Source of the DNA: Planctomycetales bacterium | Lineage (GTDB): Bacteria > Planctomycetota > Planctomycetia > Planctomycetales > Planctomycetaceae | DNA: 8,504 bases | Reading direction: 5' to 3' | Assembly: GCA_020050375.1 (NCBI GenBank) | Contig: JAGVKR010000418.1 | Coordinates: 1-8,504, forward strand | In this document: piece after piece, positions 1 through 7,100 of the stretch | Layout of the letters: every line of letters begins with the position of its first letter | How positions within the stretch are numbered: position 1 is the first letter of the stretch | Position numbers and translations under genes: made by a program | The notes under the pieces: model-generated | Database searches by the model: none | What the model was told of the DNA's origin: nothing | What the model saw: the letters and a program-made list of their open reading frames with translations, nothing else

Positions 1-1147
1 CATTGGTCGAGCGGGCCGAGATCGGTTCGTTGGCGAGGTAGGCCGCCAGATCGTCGGCGAGCGCGTCGGCCGACTTGTATCGCAATTCGGCTGGCTTCTG
101 CAGGCACTTGAGCGCAATCATCTCCAGCTCGGGATCGGCTTTGGGATTGAGAATGCGCGGCAAAACCGGATCCTGCTCGAGGACCATCATCACCACGTCG
201 ACCGGCGAAGCCGCCTGAAACGGCGGGCGACCGGTGAGACAGTGATAGAGTACCGCTCCGAGCGAATACACATCGCTGGCCGGGCCGACTTCTCCGCGAC
301 TGCCGGCGGCCTGTTCGGGCGACATGAATGCGGGTGTGCCGAGGATGGCTCCGGTGCGGGTGAGTGCGGGCTCGGCAACGGGGACCTGGGACCGGGGATC
401 CGGGACCGGGGAACATTCGGGGATCCGTTTTGCCAGGCCGAAGTCGCTGACGTGTGGCTGGCCGGCGGCGTCGATGAGGATATTCGAGGGCTTCAAATCG
501 CGATGGACGATGCCATGTTGGTGGGCGTAGGCCACGGCCCGACAAATCGGTAGCAGCAAGGCGGCCGCGTCGCGCGGCGGAAGGGGGCCGCCTGCCAGCT
601 TTTGCGCCAATGTTGTGCCTGCCACGTATTTCATGCTGAAGTAGGGGAGCCCCTCATGCTCGCCGACTTCGTAGACGGGAACGATGTGCGCATGTTCGAG
701 CTGTGCCGCCGCGGCGGACTCGGCCCGAAAGCGAGCCAGGTCGACATCGGAGGCCAGCGCGCCCCGTTGAATCATCTTGAGCGCGACGACGCGGTCGAGA
801 CGGATCTGTCGCGCCTTGAAGACAACGCCCATCCCTCCTTCGCCGATCTTATCGAGCAGGGTGTAGTCGCCGATCCGGGCGAAAGGGTGGTTCGGCGGAT
901 CGTCATCACTGGTCGACCGCTCGACGGCTCCCGACGGCGCGACGGTCTCGGCGAAGGGATCGGACGACGCGCTTCCCGCAAAGTCTTCGGCGAATTGAGC
1001 GGTTGCCCATAGCTCCCGCAACTCTGCCGCGAGGTCGGGATGATCGCGCACAAACATTTCGAGCTGCGGCGTTTCATCGCGCTGCGCCTGTTCGACCAGG
1101 CGGGCGATGAGGTCGGCGAGCAGTTCGTCGCGAGCCGTCGAGGACAT
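1..1147 (-). CDS. Serine/threonine protein kinase, planctomycete type (C-terminus outside window)
   Basis: Predicted Hanks-type Ser/Thr kinase. It starts at an ATG at 1147-1145, 11 bp after the DinB stop, with GAGG four bases upstream; 382 codons are visible before the window edge. Residues 1-90 form a helical N-terminal region with the 'HPDLAAELREL' pattern common in planctomycete kinases. The catalytic domain begins near residue 93. Visible motifs are the glycine loop GEGGMG (102-107), VALK with Lys124, a likely alpha-C Glu143, HRDLKPSN (215-222, Asp217 catalytic), DFG (235-237), GTPAFMSPE (270-278, SPE replacing APE) and SDVYSLG (291-297). All key catalytic residues are present, so it should be active. 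The oddity is a proline-rich insert of about 14 residues around 246-260, encoded by a heptameric DNA repeat. Any transmembrane segment or sensor domain would lie beyond base 1. Substrates are unknown. Close spacing suggests co-transcription with the DinB and DUF1080 genes. Confidence 0.93.
   Translation of the reverse strand, partial: MSSTARDELLADLIARLVEQAQRDETPQLEMFVRDHPDLAAELRELWATAQFAEDFAGSASSDPFAETVAPSGAVERSTSDDDPPNHPFARIGDYTLLDKIGEGGMGVVFKARQIRLDRVVALKMIQRGALASDVDLARFRAESAAAAQLEHAHIVPVYEVGEHEGLPYFSMKYVAGTTLAQKLAGGPLPPRDAAALLLPICRAVAYAHQHGIVHRDLKPSNILIDAAGQPHVSDFGLAKRIPECSPVPDPRSQVPVAEPALTRTGAILGTPAFMSPEQAAGSRGEVGPASDVYSLGAVLYHCLTGRPPFQAASPVDVVMMVLEQDPVLPRILNPKADPELEMIALKCLQKPAELRYKSADALADDLAAYLANEPISARSTN
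381..415. repeat. Heptameric tandem repeat (about five GGGACCN-like units) inside the kinase gene
   Basis: Read on the plus strand, five consecutive 7-bp units can be aligned: GGGACCT, GGGACCG, GGGATCC, GGGACCG and GGGAACA. On the coding (minus) strand they give a proline-rich segment (S-P-V-P-D-P-R-S-Q-V-P-V) between the kinase DFG motif and the GTPxxMSPE motif. Seven is not a multiple of three, so gain or loss of one unit would shift the kinase frame; only changes of three units (21 bp) keep it. The present reading frame is intact. Confidence 0.75.
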
Positions 1148-1158
1148 GCGGCCTCATT

Positions 1159-1662
1159 CTACCAGACGGGAATGAAGCCGAGGAGACGCCTCAACAGCCC
1201 AATCTGGCCGGCGTGCAGCATCTCGTGATGGGCGCACCAGAAAAGCGAGTCGATCTTGCGGTTGTAAAGCGAGTGCGGCGTGACTGGCGGCGAGAACCAG
1301 TCCGCCTCGGGCAACCCCGGCAATTCGTCGAGCGCCTGCCGGTGCACTCGATCGAAGACGGCCCGAATCTCGGCGGGGGATGGGTATCCATTCGGATCGG
1401 AATGCGGAACCGACTGCTTGCCGAAGGCCTTGAGAAATTCGGGCGAGATCATTGCGGAGTCTTCCGGCCGCTCGCCGCGAATTCGCTCGAGTACGAGGCG
1501 GTACTCGGCCATAGCAAGATGCCCGACCTGCCAGGCGATGTGTGTGACCTCGGGCGTCGGCATCCGAAACCAGTCGACGGCGTCGATCTTGTCGAGCAAT
1601 CGAACCGTATAGCCACGCGAGAATACGATCCGTTCAATCGCCGTATCGAGCAGTGTGGGCAT
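1159..1662 (-). CDS. DinB-family (DinB/YfiT-like four-helix bundle) protein
   Basis: A 167-residue protein, a usual length for the DinB superfamily. These are four-helix bundles that bind a divalent metal through three histidines, and some act as thiol-dependent transferases or hydrolases. Metal-ligand candidates are His48 in the motif WQVGHLAMAEY (44-54), and His146 and His150 in HHEMLHAGQIGLLRRLLG (145-162); the HxxxHxGQI pattern is diagnostic. The ATG at 1662-1660 is chosen because homology-like sequence begins there (MPTLLDTAIERI). The open frame continues upstream into DUF1080 antisense sequence that looks like a shadow. There is no good Shine-Dalgarno before this ATG. No signal peptide is seen, so it is likely cytoplasmic. 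The gene lies 26 bp after the DUF1080 stop and 11 bp before the kinase start, suggesting one operon. The substrate cannot be told from sequence. The name does not imply a link to DNA polymerase IV. Confidence 0.88.
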   Translation of the reverse strand: MPTLLDTAIERIVFSRGYTVRLLDKIDAVDWFRMPTPEVTHIAWQVGHLAMAEYRLVLERIRGERPEDSAMISPEFLKAFGKQSVPHSDPNGYPSPAEIRAVFDRVHRQALDELPGLPEADWFSPPVTPHSLYNRKIDSLFWCAHHEMLHAGQIGLLRRLLGFIPVW

Positions 1663-1688
1663 GAGACAACCGGAGACGCAGTCAAGTG

Positions 1689-2507
1689 TCACTTGAGCTC
1701 TTTCACCTGCACGTTGCGGAACCGTACTTTCGCGCCGTTCGGCCAGCTCTTGCCGCCGTGGACCTGAAAGGCGATGTGTCCTTTGTCGCCGAGGAGTCCC
1801 TCGAACTTTTTGTCGCTGGTGTACTCGGTGATCTTCGTGCCGTTGATCCAGGTTTCGATTTTCGGAGGGTTGCCGACGACTCGGCAGCGGATCGTGTTCC
1901 AGGCGCCGATCTTCCAGATCTTCGACCAGTCCTCCAGCTTGATGAGAGGCGAACCGACTTTGTGGTCCGATTTGATTGGCTTGGCGGGAACGGCCTTGAT
2001 CTCCTTGAGCATCTTTTTCTTGGCGTCGGCGTAAACCCCCTCGAACGAAAACGTGCGGTTCGTCACACCGTCGAGCCCCTCCCGATAGATTTCGCCGAGG
2101 TTCCCGTCTTCGTGGTAGTCGATCATCATCTGGTAGCATTTTCCGGTGTCGGTGCTGCGCATGAAGAAGCCCGAATCGGGCCCCCAGTCGAGGTTCGTCT
2201 CGAAAATCACCTCGAAATCACCGTACAACTCGTCGCTGAGAATGATCCCCCCATTCCCGCTGCCAGGCGGATCCTGCTCGCCGGTGATCGCTCCGTCGAC
2301 GACCGTCCAGCTTCCGCCGGTCCCGTGACCGATCTTCGCGGGGTTCTTATGCCAGCCCGACAGGGTCGTTCCATTGAAGATCCGGCGAAAACCGGGCTCG
2401 ACCGGTTTTGCTTCGTCACCGGAGACGAACTGCAAGGGACTCGAACTCCAGATCGCGAACAGGCCACAAGCGAGGGACAACAGCGCGACGCATCGTGAAG
2501 GACGCAT
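1689..2507 (-). CDS. Exported DUF1080 protein (3-keto-disaccharide hydrolase family, PF06439)
   Basis: A 272-residue protein with an N-terminal signal sequence: basic start MRPSR, hydrophobic core around residues 7-28, and a plausible signal peptidase I site after Val-Ser-Gly (28-30). The mature part is a concanavalin-like beta-sandwich. Family marks are the FNGTTLSGW opening (44-52), WTVVDGAITGE (67-77), GDFEVIFE (96-103) followed by DSGFFMRS (111-118), YQMMIDYHEDG (125-135), WNTIRCRV (203-210) with TWINGTKI (219-226), and GHIAFQVHGG (243-252) leading to VRFRNVQVKEL. Members of PF06439 have been shown to act on 3-keto-glycosides; the exact substrate here is unknown. A lysine-rich stretch at 163-180 lies between the central strands. 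The start is fixed by GGAGAG eight bases upstream and by the signal peptide. The open frame runs much further upstream, but only antisense to the oxidoreductase. It is the first gene of the leftward group and is divergent from the oxidoreductase. Confidence 0.92.
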   Translation of the reverse strand: MRPSRCVALLSLACGLFAIWSSSPLQFVSGDEAKPVEPGFRRIFNGTTLSGWHKNPAKIGHGTGGSWTVVDGAITGEQDPPGSGNGGIILSDELYGDFEVIFETNLDWGPDSGFFMRSTDTGKCYQMMIDYHEDGNLGEIYREGLDGVTNRTFSFEGVYADAKKKMLKEIKAVPAKPIKSDHKVGSPLIKLEDWSKIWKIGAWNTIRCRVVGNPPKIETWINGTKITEYTSDKKFEGLLGDKGHIAFQVHGGKSWPNGAKVRFRNVQVKELK

Positions 2508-2515
2508 GAGAAGTT

Positions 2516-2521
2516 CTCTCC
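2516..2521 (-). promoter_or_regulatory. Ribosome binding site of the DUF1080 gene
   Basis: GGAGAG on the minus strand lies eight bases before the ATG at 2507-2505. It decides this start over the in-frame candidates far upstream. It partly overlaps the inverted repeat GAGAACTTCTC at 2518-2508, so the site could be partly paired in the mRNA. Confidence 0.6.
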
Positions 2522-2587
2522 GGGCGCAGGGGATTGAATCGGGTGGTGTCGTTGGTCGTCGTCTTCGGCGAGGTCTTTGACGGCGGC

Positions 2588-2617
2588 ATCGTAACACGGC
2601 GAACGCGAGCTCGGCAA
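2588..2617 (-). promoter_or_regulatory. Candidate promoter for the DUF1080-DinB-kinase group
   Basis: TTGCCG (4 of 6 matches to TTGACA) and TACGAT (4 of 6 matches to TATAAT) are separated by 18 bp. Transcription would start about 75-80 bp before the DUF1080 ATG. Planctomycete promoter rules are poorly known, so this is a weak call. Confidence 0.2.
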
Positions 2618-2658
2618 ACGACTGCATCCGGGTCGCTGGGCGCTTCGTGCCCGGTTGA

Positions 2659-2664
2659 TATGAT
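2659..2664 (+). promoter_or_regulatory. Candidate -10 element for the oxidoreductase gene
   Basis: TATGAT matches TATAAT at five of six positions and is one of few AT-rich hexamers in the region. It would place the transcript start near 2671, giving a leader of about 45 bases. No clear -35 is visible. An inverted repeat at 2636-2654 lies where a -35 would be and could be a regulator site. Confidence 0.25.
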
Positions 2665-2717
2665 GGCTTGATCCAATTGAAGCGGCAGTTTCTGCAACTC
2701 GCATCGAGGACCGAACG

Positions 2718-4088
2718 ATGAAGCGTCAGCACAATCGGCGTCAGTTTCTGTCGGAAACGGCGGCCATCGGCGTCGGAGCCTGGATCGCCGCGCCGAACCT
2801 GCTCGCGGCCGCTCAGTCTCCGAACGAAAAGCTGAACATCGCCTGCATCGGTGTGGGAGGAAAAGGTTCGGGCGACACCGATCATGCGGGGCAATACGGG
2901 AATGTCGTGGCCCTGTGCGATATTGACGACAATCGCCTGGGGACCAAGGGCGAGAAATTTCCCGATGCGAGGAAGTTCAACGATTTCCGCCAGATGCTGG
3001 AGCAGATGGAGAAATCGATCGACGCCGTCACGGTCAGCACGCCCGATCACACCCATGCGCCGGCGTCGATGATGGCGATCCGCATGAAGAAGCATGTCTA
3101 CACGCAAAAGCCGCTGACGTGGTCGGTCACAGAAGCGCGGGCCCTTCGCGAGGCGGCGAAGCAATACGGCGTCTGCACGCAGATGGGAAATCAGGGGCAG
3201 TCCCTCGACGGCTCGCGAACCTCGATCGAAATCATCCGCTCGGGCGTGCTGGGAGACGTGCACACCGTGCATGTCTGGACCGATCGCTGCGGCCGGCGCT
3301 GGAAACAGGCGCCGGACATTGTCGCCCGTCCCTCCGACACGCCGGCGATCCCCCAGCACATTCATTGGGACCTGTTTCTCGGCCCCGCACCCGAGCGGCC
3401 GTATCATCCGGCCTATCATCCCTTTGCCTGGCGCGGGTGGCGCGATTTCGGCACCGGAGCCCTGGGAGACATGGCCTGCCACGTCTCCAACATGGCGTTT
3501 CTGGCGCTCAACCTCAAATATCCGACGTCGATCTCGGCCGAGAATTCGCAGTTCAATCCCGAGACTTTTCAGCAGTGGGCCACGATCAGTTACGATTTTC
3601 CTTCGGGCGACGGGCACGGCCCGGTGAAGTTCGTCTGGTGGGAGGGAGTCCGCAATGGCTCGAGAAATTTGCCGCCGTCCGATTTGTTCCACGGTGAGAA
3701 GATCGAAGAGAACGGCTTGCTGCTGATCGGAAGCAAAGGCACGCTGTATTCTCCCGATGCGTACGGTGCCACCTTCACGATGCTGCCCAAAAGCGAGTTC
3801 GATGGTTACAAGCCGCCGGAACCGACGCTGCCGCGCAACGGCGACGACAAAAACAGCGACAGCAATCAGAAAAAGGAATGGATCGCCGCGATTCGCGCCG
3901 GAAAACCGGAACTGGCGCTGTCGAACTTCGGTTACGCCGGATTGCTGACCGAAGCGATGTTGCTCGGGAACGTGGCGATTCGCGCCGGCAAAAAAATCGA
4001 ATGGGACGGGCCGGCGATGAAAATCCGCAACGCGCCCGAAGCCCAGCAGTTTCTGTCTCGCGAGTATCGCACGGGGTGGAAGCTGTAA
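2718..4088 (+). CDS. Tat-exported Gfo/Idh/MocA family oxidoreductase
   Basis: A 456-residue NAD(P)-dependent oxidoreductase of the family that oxidises or reduces sugars and polyols. A twin-arginine signal is visible (NRRQFL, residues 6-11, then a hydrophobic stretch 15-32 ending LLAAA), so it should be exported folded with its cofactor bound. The Rossmann fold follows: IACIGVGGKGSG (41-52) is the glycine-rich dinucleotide loop, and VVALCDID (63-70) ends strand 2 with acidic residues, favouring NAD over NADP. STPDHTHA (107-114) is conserved. The usual EKP active-site motif is QKP (130-132), keeping Lys131. The C-terminal domain has WDLFLGPAP (217-225), YHPFAWRGW (233-241) and GALGDMACH (247-255), with Asp251 and His255 as likely catalytic or substrate-binding residues. 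The start has GAGGA seven bases upstream. It is divergent from the DUF1080 gene and 102 bp before the CxxCH gene. The substrate is unknown; a glycoside 3-dehydrogenase role is an inference. Confidence 0.94.
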   Translation: MKRQHNRRQFLSETAAIGVGAWIAAPNLLAAAQSPNEKLNIACIGVGGKGSGDTDHAGQYGNVVALCDIDDNRLGTKGEKFPDARKFNDFRQMLEQMEKSIDAVTVSTPDHTHAPASMMAIRMKKHVYTQKPLTWSVTEARALREAAKQYGVCTQMGNQGQSLDGSRTSIEIIRSGVLGDVHTVHVWTDRCGRRWKQAPDIVARPSDTPAIPQHIHWDLFLGPAPERPYHPAYHPFAWRGWRDFGTGALGDMACHVSNMAFLALNLKYPTSISAENSQFNPETFQQWATISYDFPSGDGHGPVKFVWWEGVRNGSRNLPPSDLFHGEKIEENGLLLIGSKGTLYSPDAYGATFTMLPKSEFDGYKPPEPTLPRNGDDKNSDSNQKKEWIAAIRAGKPELALSNFGYAGLLTEAMLLGNVAIRAGKKIEWDGPAMKIRNAPEAQQFLSREYRTGWKL

Positions 4089-4135
4089 CCCGCGCTGGAT
4101 TGGTCCACGATAAGGCGTTGTGTGCGGCGCTGCAG

Positions 4136-4163
4136 CCGCCCGCGGCCCGGGAGCCGCAGGCGG
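4136..4163. repeat. GC-rich imperfect hairpin between the oxidoreductase and CxxCH genes
   Basis: Two nested 5-bp arms (CCGCC/GGCGG outside, GCGGC/GCCGC inside) are separated by one C-A mismatch and close on a six-base loop CCGGGA. This makes an 11-position stem in a 102-bp gap. No run of T follows, so it is not a canonical intrinsic terminator. It could attenuate transcription, stabilise the upstream mRNA end, or be a copy of a dispersed palindromic (REP-like) element. Confidence 0.55.
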
Positions 4164-4190
4164 TCGTTCCTAAGTCTTCATTCGACACGT

Positions 4191-7100
4191 ATGAAAAGGG
4201 TGTTTTTGCGCATGTCTGCTATCACTCGACCGCTCGTCGCCGCTGCCGTCCTGCTTTTGAGCGGCATTTCGCTGCGCGGCGCCGATCCGCAGGTGTTTCT
4301 CGTCGCGCCGACCGAGGCTCGGCCAGCGGTGGAACAGCAGAAGATGTTCCATCTCCCTCCGGGATTCGAAATCGAGCTGATCGCCGAGGAACCCGCGATC
4401 CAGAAGCCGATCAACATGAGCTTCGACGCGGCCGGCCGGTTGTACGTGACGCAGTCGATCGAGTATCCCTTTCCGGCGAAAGAAGGCACGCCACGCGACA
4501 CGATCCGCCTGATCAGCGACTCGAACGGCGACGGCGTTCCCGACAAGGTCTCGACGTTCGCCGATGGACTCAATATCCCGATCGGCGTTTTGCCGCTGGC
4601 CAACGGGGCGGTGCTCGGGTACGGGATCCCGCAGATTCATCGCTTCGAAGACACCGATGGCGACGGCAAGGCCGACCGGCGCGATGTGCTCTTCAGCGGG
4701 TTTGGCTTCGACGACACGCACGGCATGGCCAGCTCGTTCACGTGGACGCTCGACGGCTGGATTCATGCCTGTCACGGATTCCGCAACTCGTCGAAGGTCG
4801 AGGGGGCCGATCGCGACGCGATCAGCATGAACTCGGGCAACACCTATCGCTTTCGGGCCGACGGCTCGCACATCGAATATTGGACGCACGGGCAGGTCAA
4901 CCCGTTCGGAATGGCCTGCGACACGCTCAACAACCTGTACACCGCCGATTGTCATTCCAAACCGATCTACATGGTGCTTCGCGGAGCCTATTATCCCAGC
5001 TTTGGAAAGCCGCACGACGGCCTGGGGTATGGGCCAGACATGATTGCCCACAGTCACGGCTCGACCGGCATTTGCGGTGTGGTCTATTACGAGGCGAATG
5101 GTTTTCCGGCCGCGTATCAACACACGGTGTTCATCGGCAATCCGGTCACGGGGCGGATCAATCACGACCAATTGGCGGCGCATGGTTCGTCGTATACGGC
5201 GGTGGAGCAGCCCGATTTTGTGAGCTGTGACGATCCCTGGTTCCGGCCAGTCGACATCAAGCTGGCCCCGGATGGCTCGCTGTACATCGCCGATTTTTAC
5301 AACTGCATCATCGGACACTACGAGGTCGATCTGTATCATCCGCGGCGCGATCGCGAACGGGGACGAATCTGGCGAGTCGTGTATCGCGGCGAAAAGGACA
5401 AGCCCGCGCCCTTCGCCCTCAATTTGGCGACTGCTTCGGCCGACAAGCTGACGGCCGCGCTCGGCAGCGACAACATCGTCGTTCGCACGCAGGCGGTCCA
5501 TCAGCTCGTCCAGCGGATCGGGCCGACGGCCCTGGCGTCCGTCCGTCCGGTCGTAGAGAGCGGTTCGCCGCTGCAACGGGCGTACGGGCTATGGGTGCTG
5601 CTGCGGCTTGGAAATCTGACCGGTGCCGATGTGACGCGGCTCGCCAAAGATTCCGATCGAATGGTCCGTGTCCACGTCGCGCAGGCCCTGGCGGGGATGA
5701 ACTGGTCGCTCCTGGCGATCGACGTCCGTCAGTTGCTGGTCGGCCTGCTACAGGATGACGATGCCTTCGTCCGCCGGGCCGCGGCCGATACGTTGGGACA
5801 GCACCCGGCCCGCGAGAACATCGCGTCGCTCCTGGCGCTCTGGCAAGGCGCGCCTTCCGACGACACGCACCTGATCCACACGACGCGAATTGCGCTGCGC
5901 GACAGCCTGGCGTCGCTCGGTGATCTCAAGGATGTCACGGCCGAATTCTCGAATCAACGAGATTCCTATCGCCGCCTGGCGGAGATCGCTCTGGGCATAC
6001 ATAAGCCCGAAGCCGGATTATTCTTGCTCGATTACCTGAAGTCGTTGGCTTTGGATCAGGGACGCGTGTCCGAATTCGTCGAGCATGCGACCCGGCACTT
6101 GCCACCGGAGAATCTACTGGTGCTGACAGCGCACCTCATGGCGGTGCGGCCCACGCAGGACGACGACACCCAGGTCAACGTACTTCGCGCTGTCAATCGG
6201 GCGCTCCAGGCCCGCAACATGCCGCTTTCTCCCGTGCTTCGGAAAGCGGCTGCGCAACTGGCCACGAAGCTCCTCGCTGCCGCGCCGAACGGCGCCGCTC
6301 GGACCGGGATTGAGATGTCCCGCGAGTTCCGTCTGCCGGAAGGCATCCCGTCTCTGGAGAAGCTGGCCGGCAGCGAAACTCCCGCGCCGGAGCTGCGCCA
6401 GCCGGCGTTCGAAGCATTGGCGGTCATCGACGCTTCGCGCGCCGTTCCGCTGTTGGCCAAATTTGTCGAAGATGGGGCAGTGCCGATCGCAGCACGGCAG
6501 AAGGGTGCGGAAACTCTGGGGAACGTCAATTCCGACGCCAGCCGCGGCGAGCTTCTGCGGTTGGCGAAAGCCGTTCCGGAACAGGTGGCACTGGCAATCG
6601 CCCGCGGGCTGGCAACGCAAGCCGATGGCGCTCAAGCGCTGCTGAATCTCGTGGAGGAAGGCAAAGTCTCGGCCCGTCTGCTCCAGGATACAATCGTCTC
6701 CGAACGCCTGAAATCGACGAAGATCTCCGAAGTCGAGGTGCGAATGGCAAAATTGCTGGTCGACCTTCCGTCGGAGGACGAGCGGTTCCGGCAGTTGCTC
6801 AAAGTGCGACAGGCCGGATTCAATAAGGCCAGTCCCCTCGCGACTAAAGGGGCCGAAGTGTACGAGAAGATCTGTGCCAACTGCCACCGTGTCGGCGGTA
6901 AGGGAGGGAAGGTTGGTCCGGACCTCGACGGGATCGGCGTCCGCGGGATGGATCGCCTGCTGGAAGATGTCTTGCTTCCCAGTCGCAACGTCGACCAGGC
7001 GTTCCGCGGCAGCACGATCAGCCTCAAGGACGGAGAAACCGTGACCGGTCTTGTCGTCCGCGAAGAGGGGCAAGTCCTGATCGTCGTGAACGAGATGGGT

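Larger units (their letters stand above)
2508..2717. promoter_or_regulatory. Divergent intergenic region between the DUF1080 and oxidoreductase genes
   Basis: This 210-bp stretch must carry the start signals for both directions. For the plus gene, a TATGAT at 2659-2664 is a fair -10 hexamer, but no convincing -35 lies 17 bp upstream. Instead there is a short inverted repeat, CTGGGC/GCCCGG (2636-2641 and 2649-2654). For the minus gene, TTGCCG (2617-2612) and TACGAT (2593-2588) with an 18-bp spacer form a weak sigma-70-like pair. A plus-strand Shine-Dalgarno, GAGGA at 2706-2710, lies seven bases before the oxidoreductase ATG. No small gene or riboswitch was recognised. The hexamers are matches by eye and are individually weak in DNA this GC-rich. 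Confidence 0.4.

Noticed and set aside
7..27. DinB name taken as a DNA-repair link for the minus-strand group
   Set aside because: The DinB superfamily named here is the metal-binding four-helix bundle (1159-1662), unrelated to DNA polymerase IV; nothing else in the window concerns DNA repair.
602..1012. 136-codon open frame on the plus strand within the kinase gene
   Set aside because: Antisense to the catalytic kinase motifs; no recognisable family.
1663..2139. Upstream extension of the DinB frame, giving a 326-residue protein
   Set aside because: The added part is an Arg/Gln-rich out-of-frame reading of the DUF1080 gene; DinB-like sequence begins at the ATG at 1662.
1686..2498. 270-codon open frame on the plus strand opposite the DUF1080 gene
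   Set aside because: Mirror frame of a well-supported gene; no domain, signal peptide or convincing ribosome site.
2508..3692. Upstream extension of the DUF1080 frame, giving a 667-residue protein
   Set aside because: The extra part is antisense to the oxidoreductase and Arg-rich, while the signal peptide and GGAGAG site fix the start at 2507.
2687..4053. The 9-mer CAGTTTCTG occurring three times (before the oxidoreductase, in its start region, and near its end)
   Set aside because: Two copies encode QFL in frame and the third is upstream; spacing is irregular and nothing suggests a functional repeat.
3878..5230. 450-codon plus-strand frame bridging the end of the oxidoreductase and the CxxCH gene
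   Set aside because: Out of frame with both real genes over most of its length, extremely Arg-rich, no motif; a shadow of GC-rich coding DNA.
4170..5576. 468-codon open frame on the minus strand opposite the CxxCH gene
   Set aside because: It lies wholly antisense to a gene with clear domains, has an Arg/Asp/Val-rich composition with no recognised motif, and is the usual mirror frame produced by strong GC bias at third codon positions.
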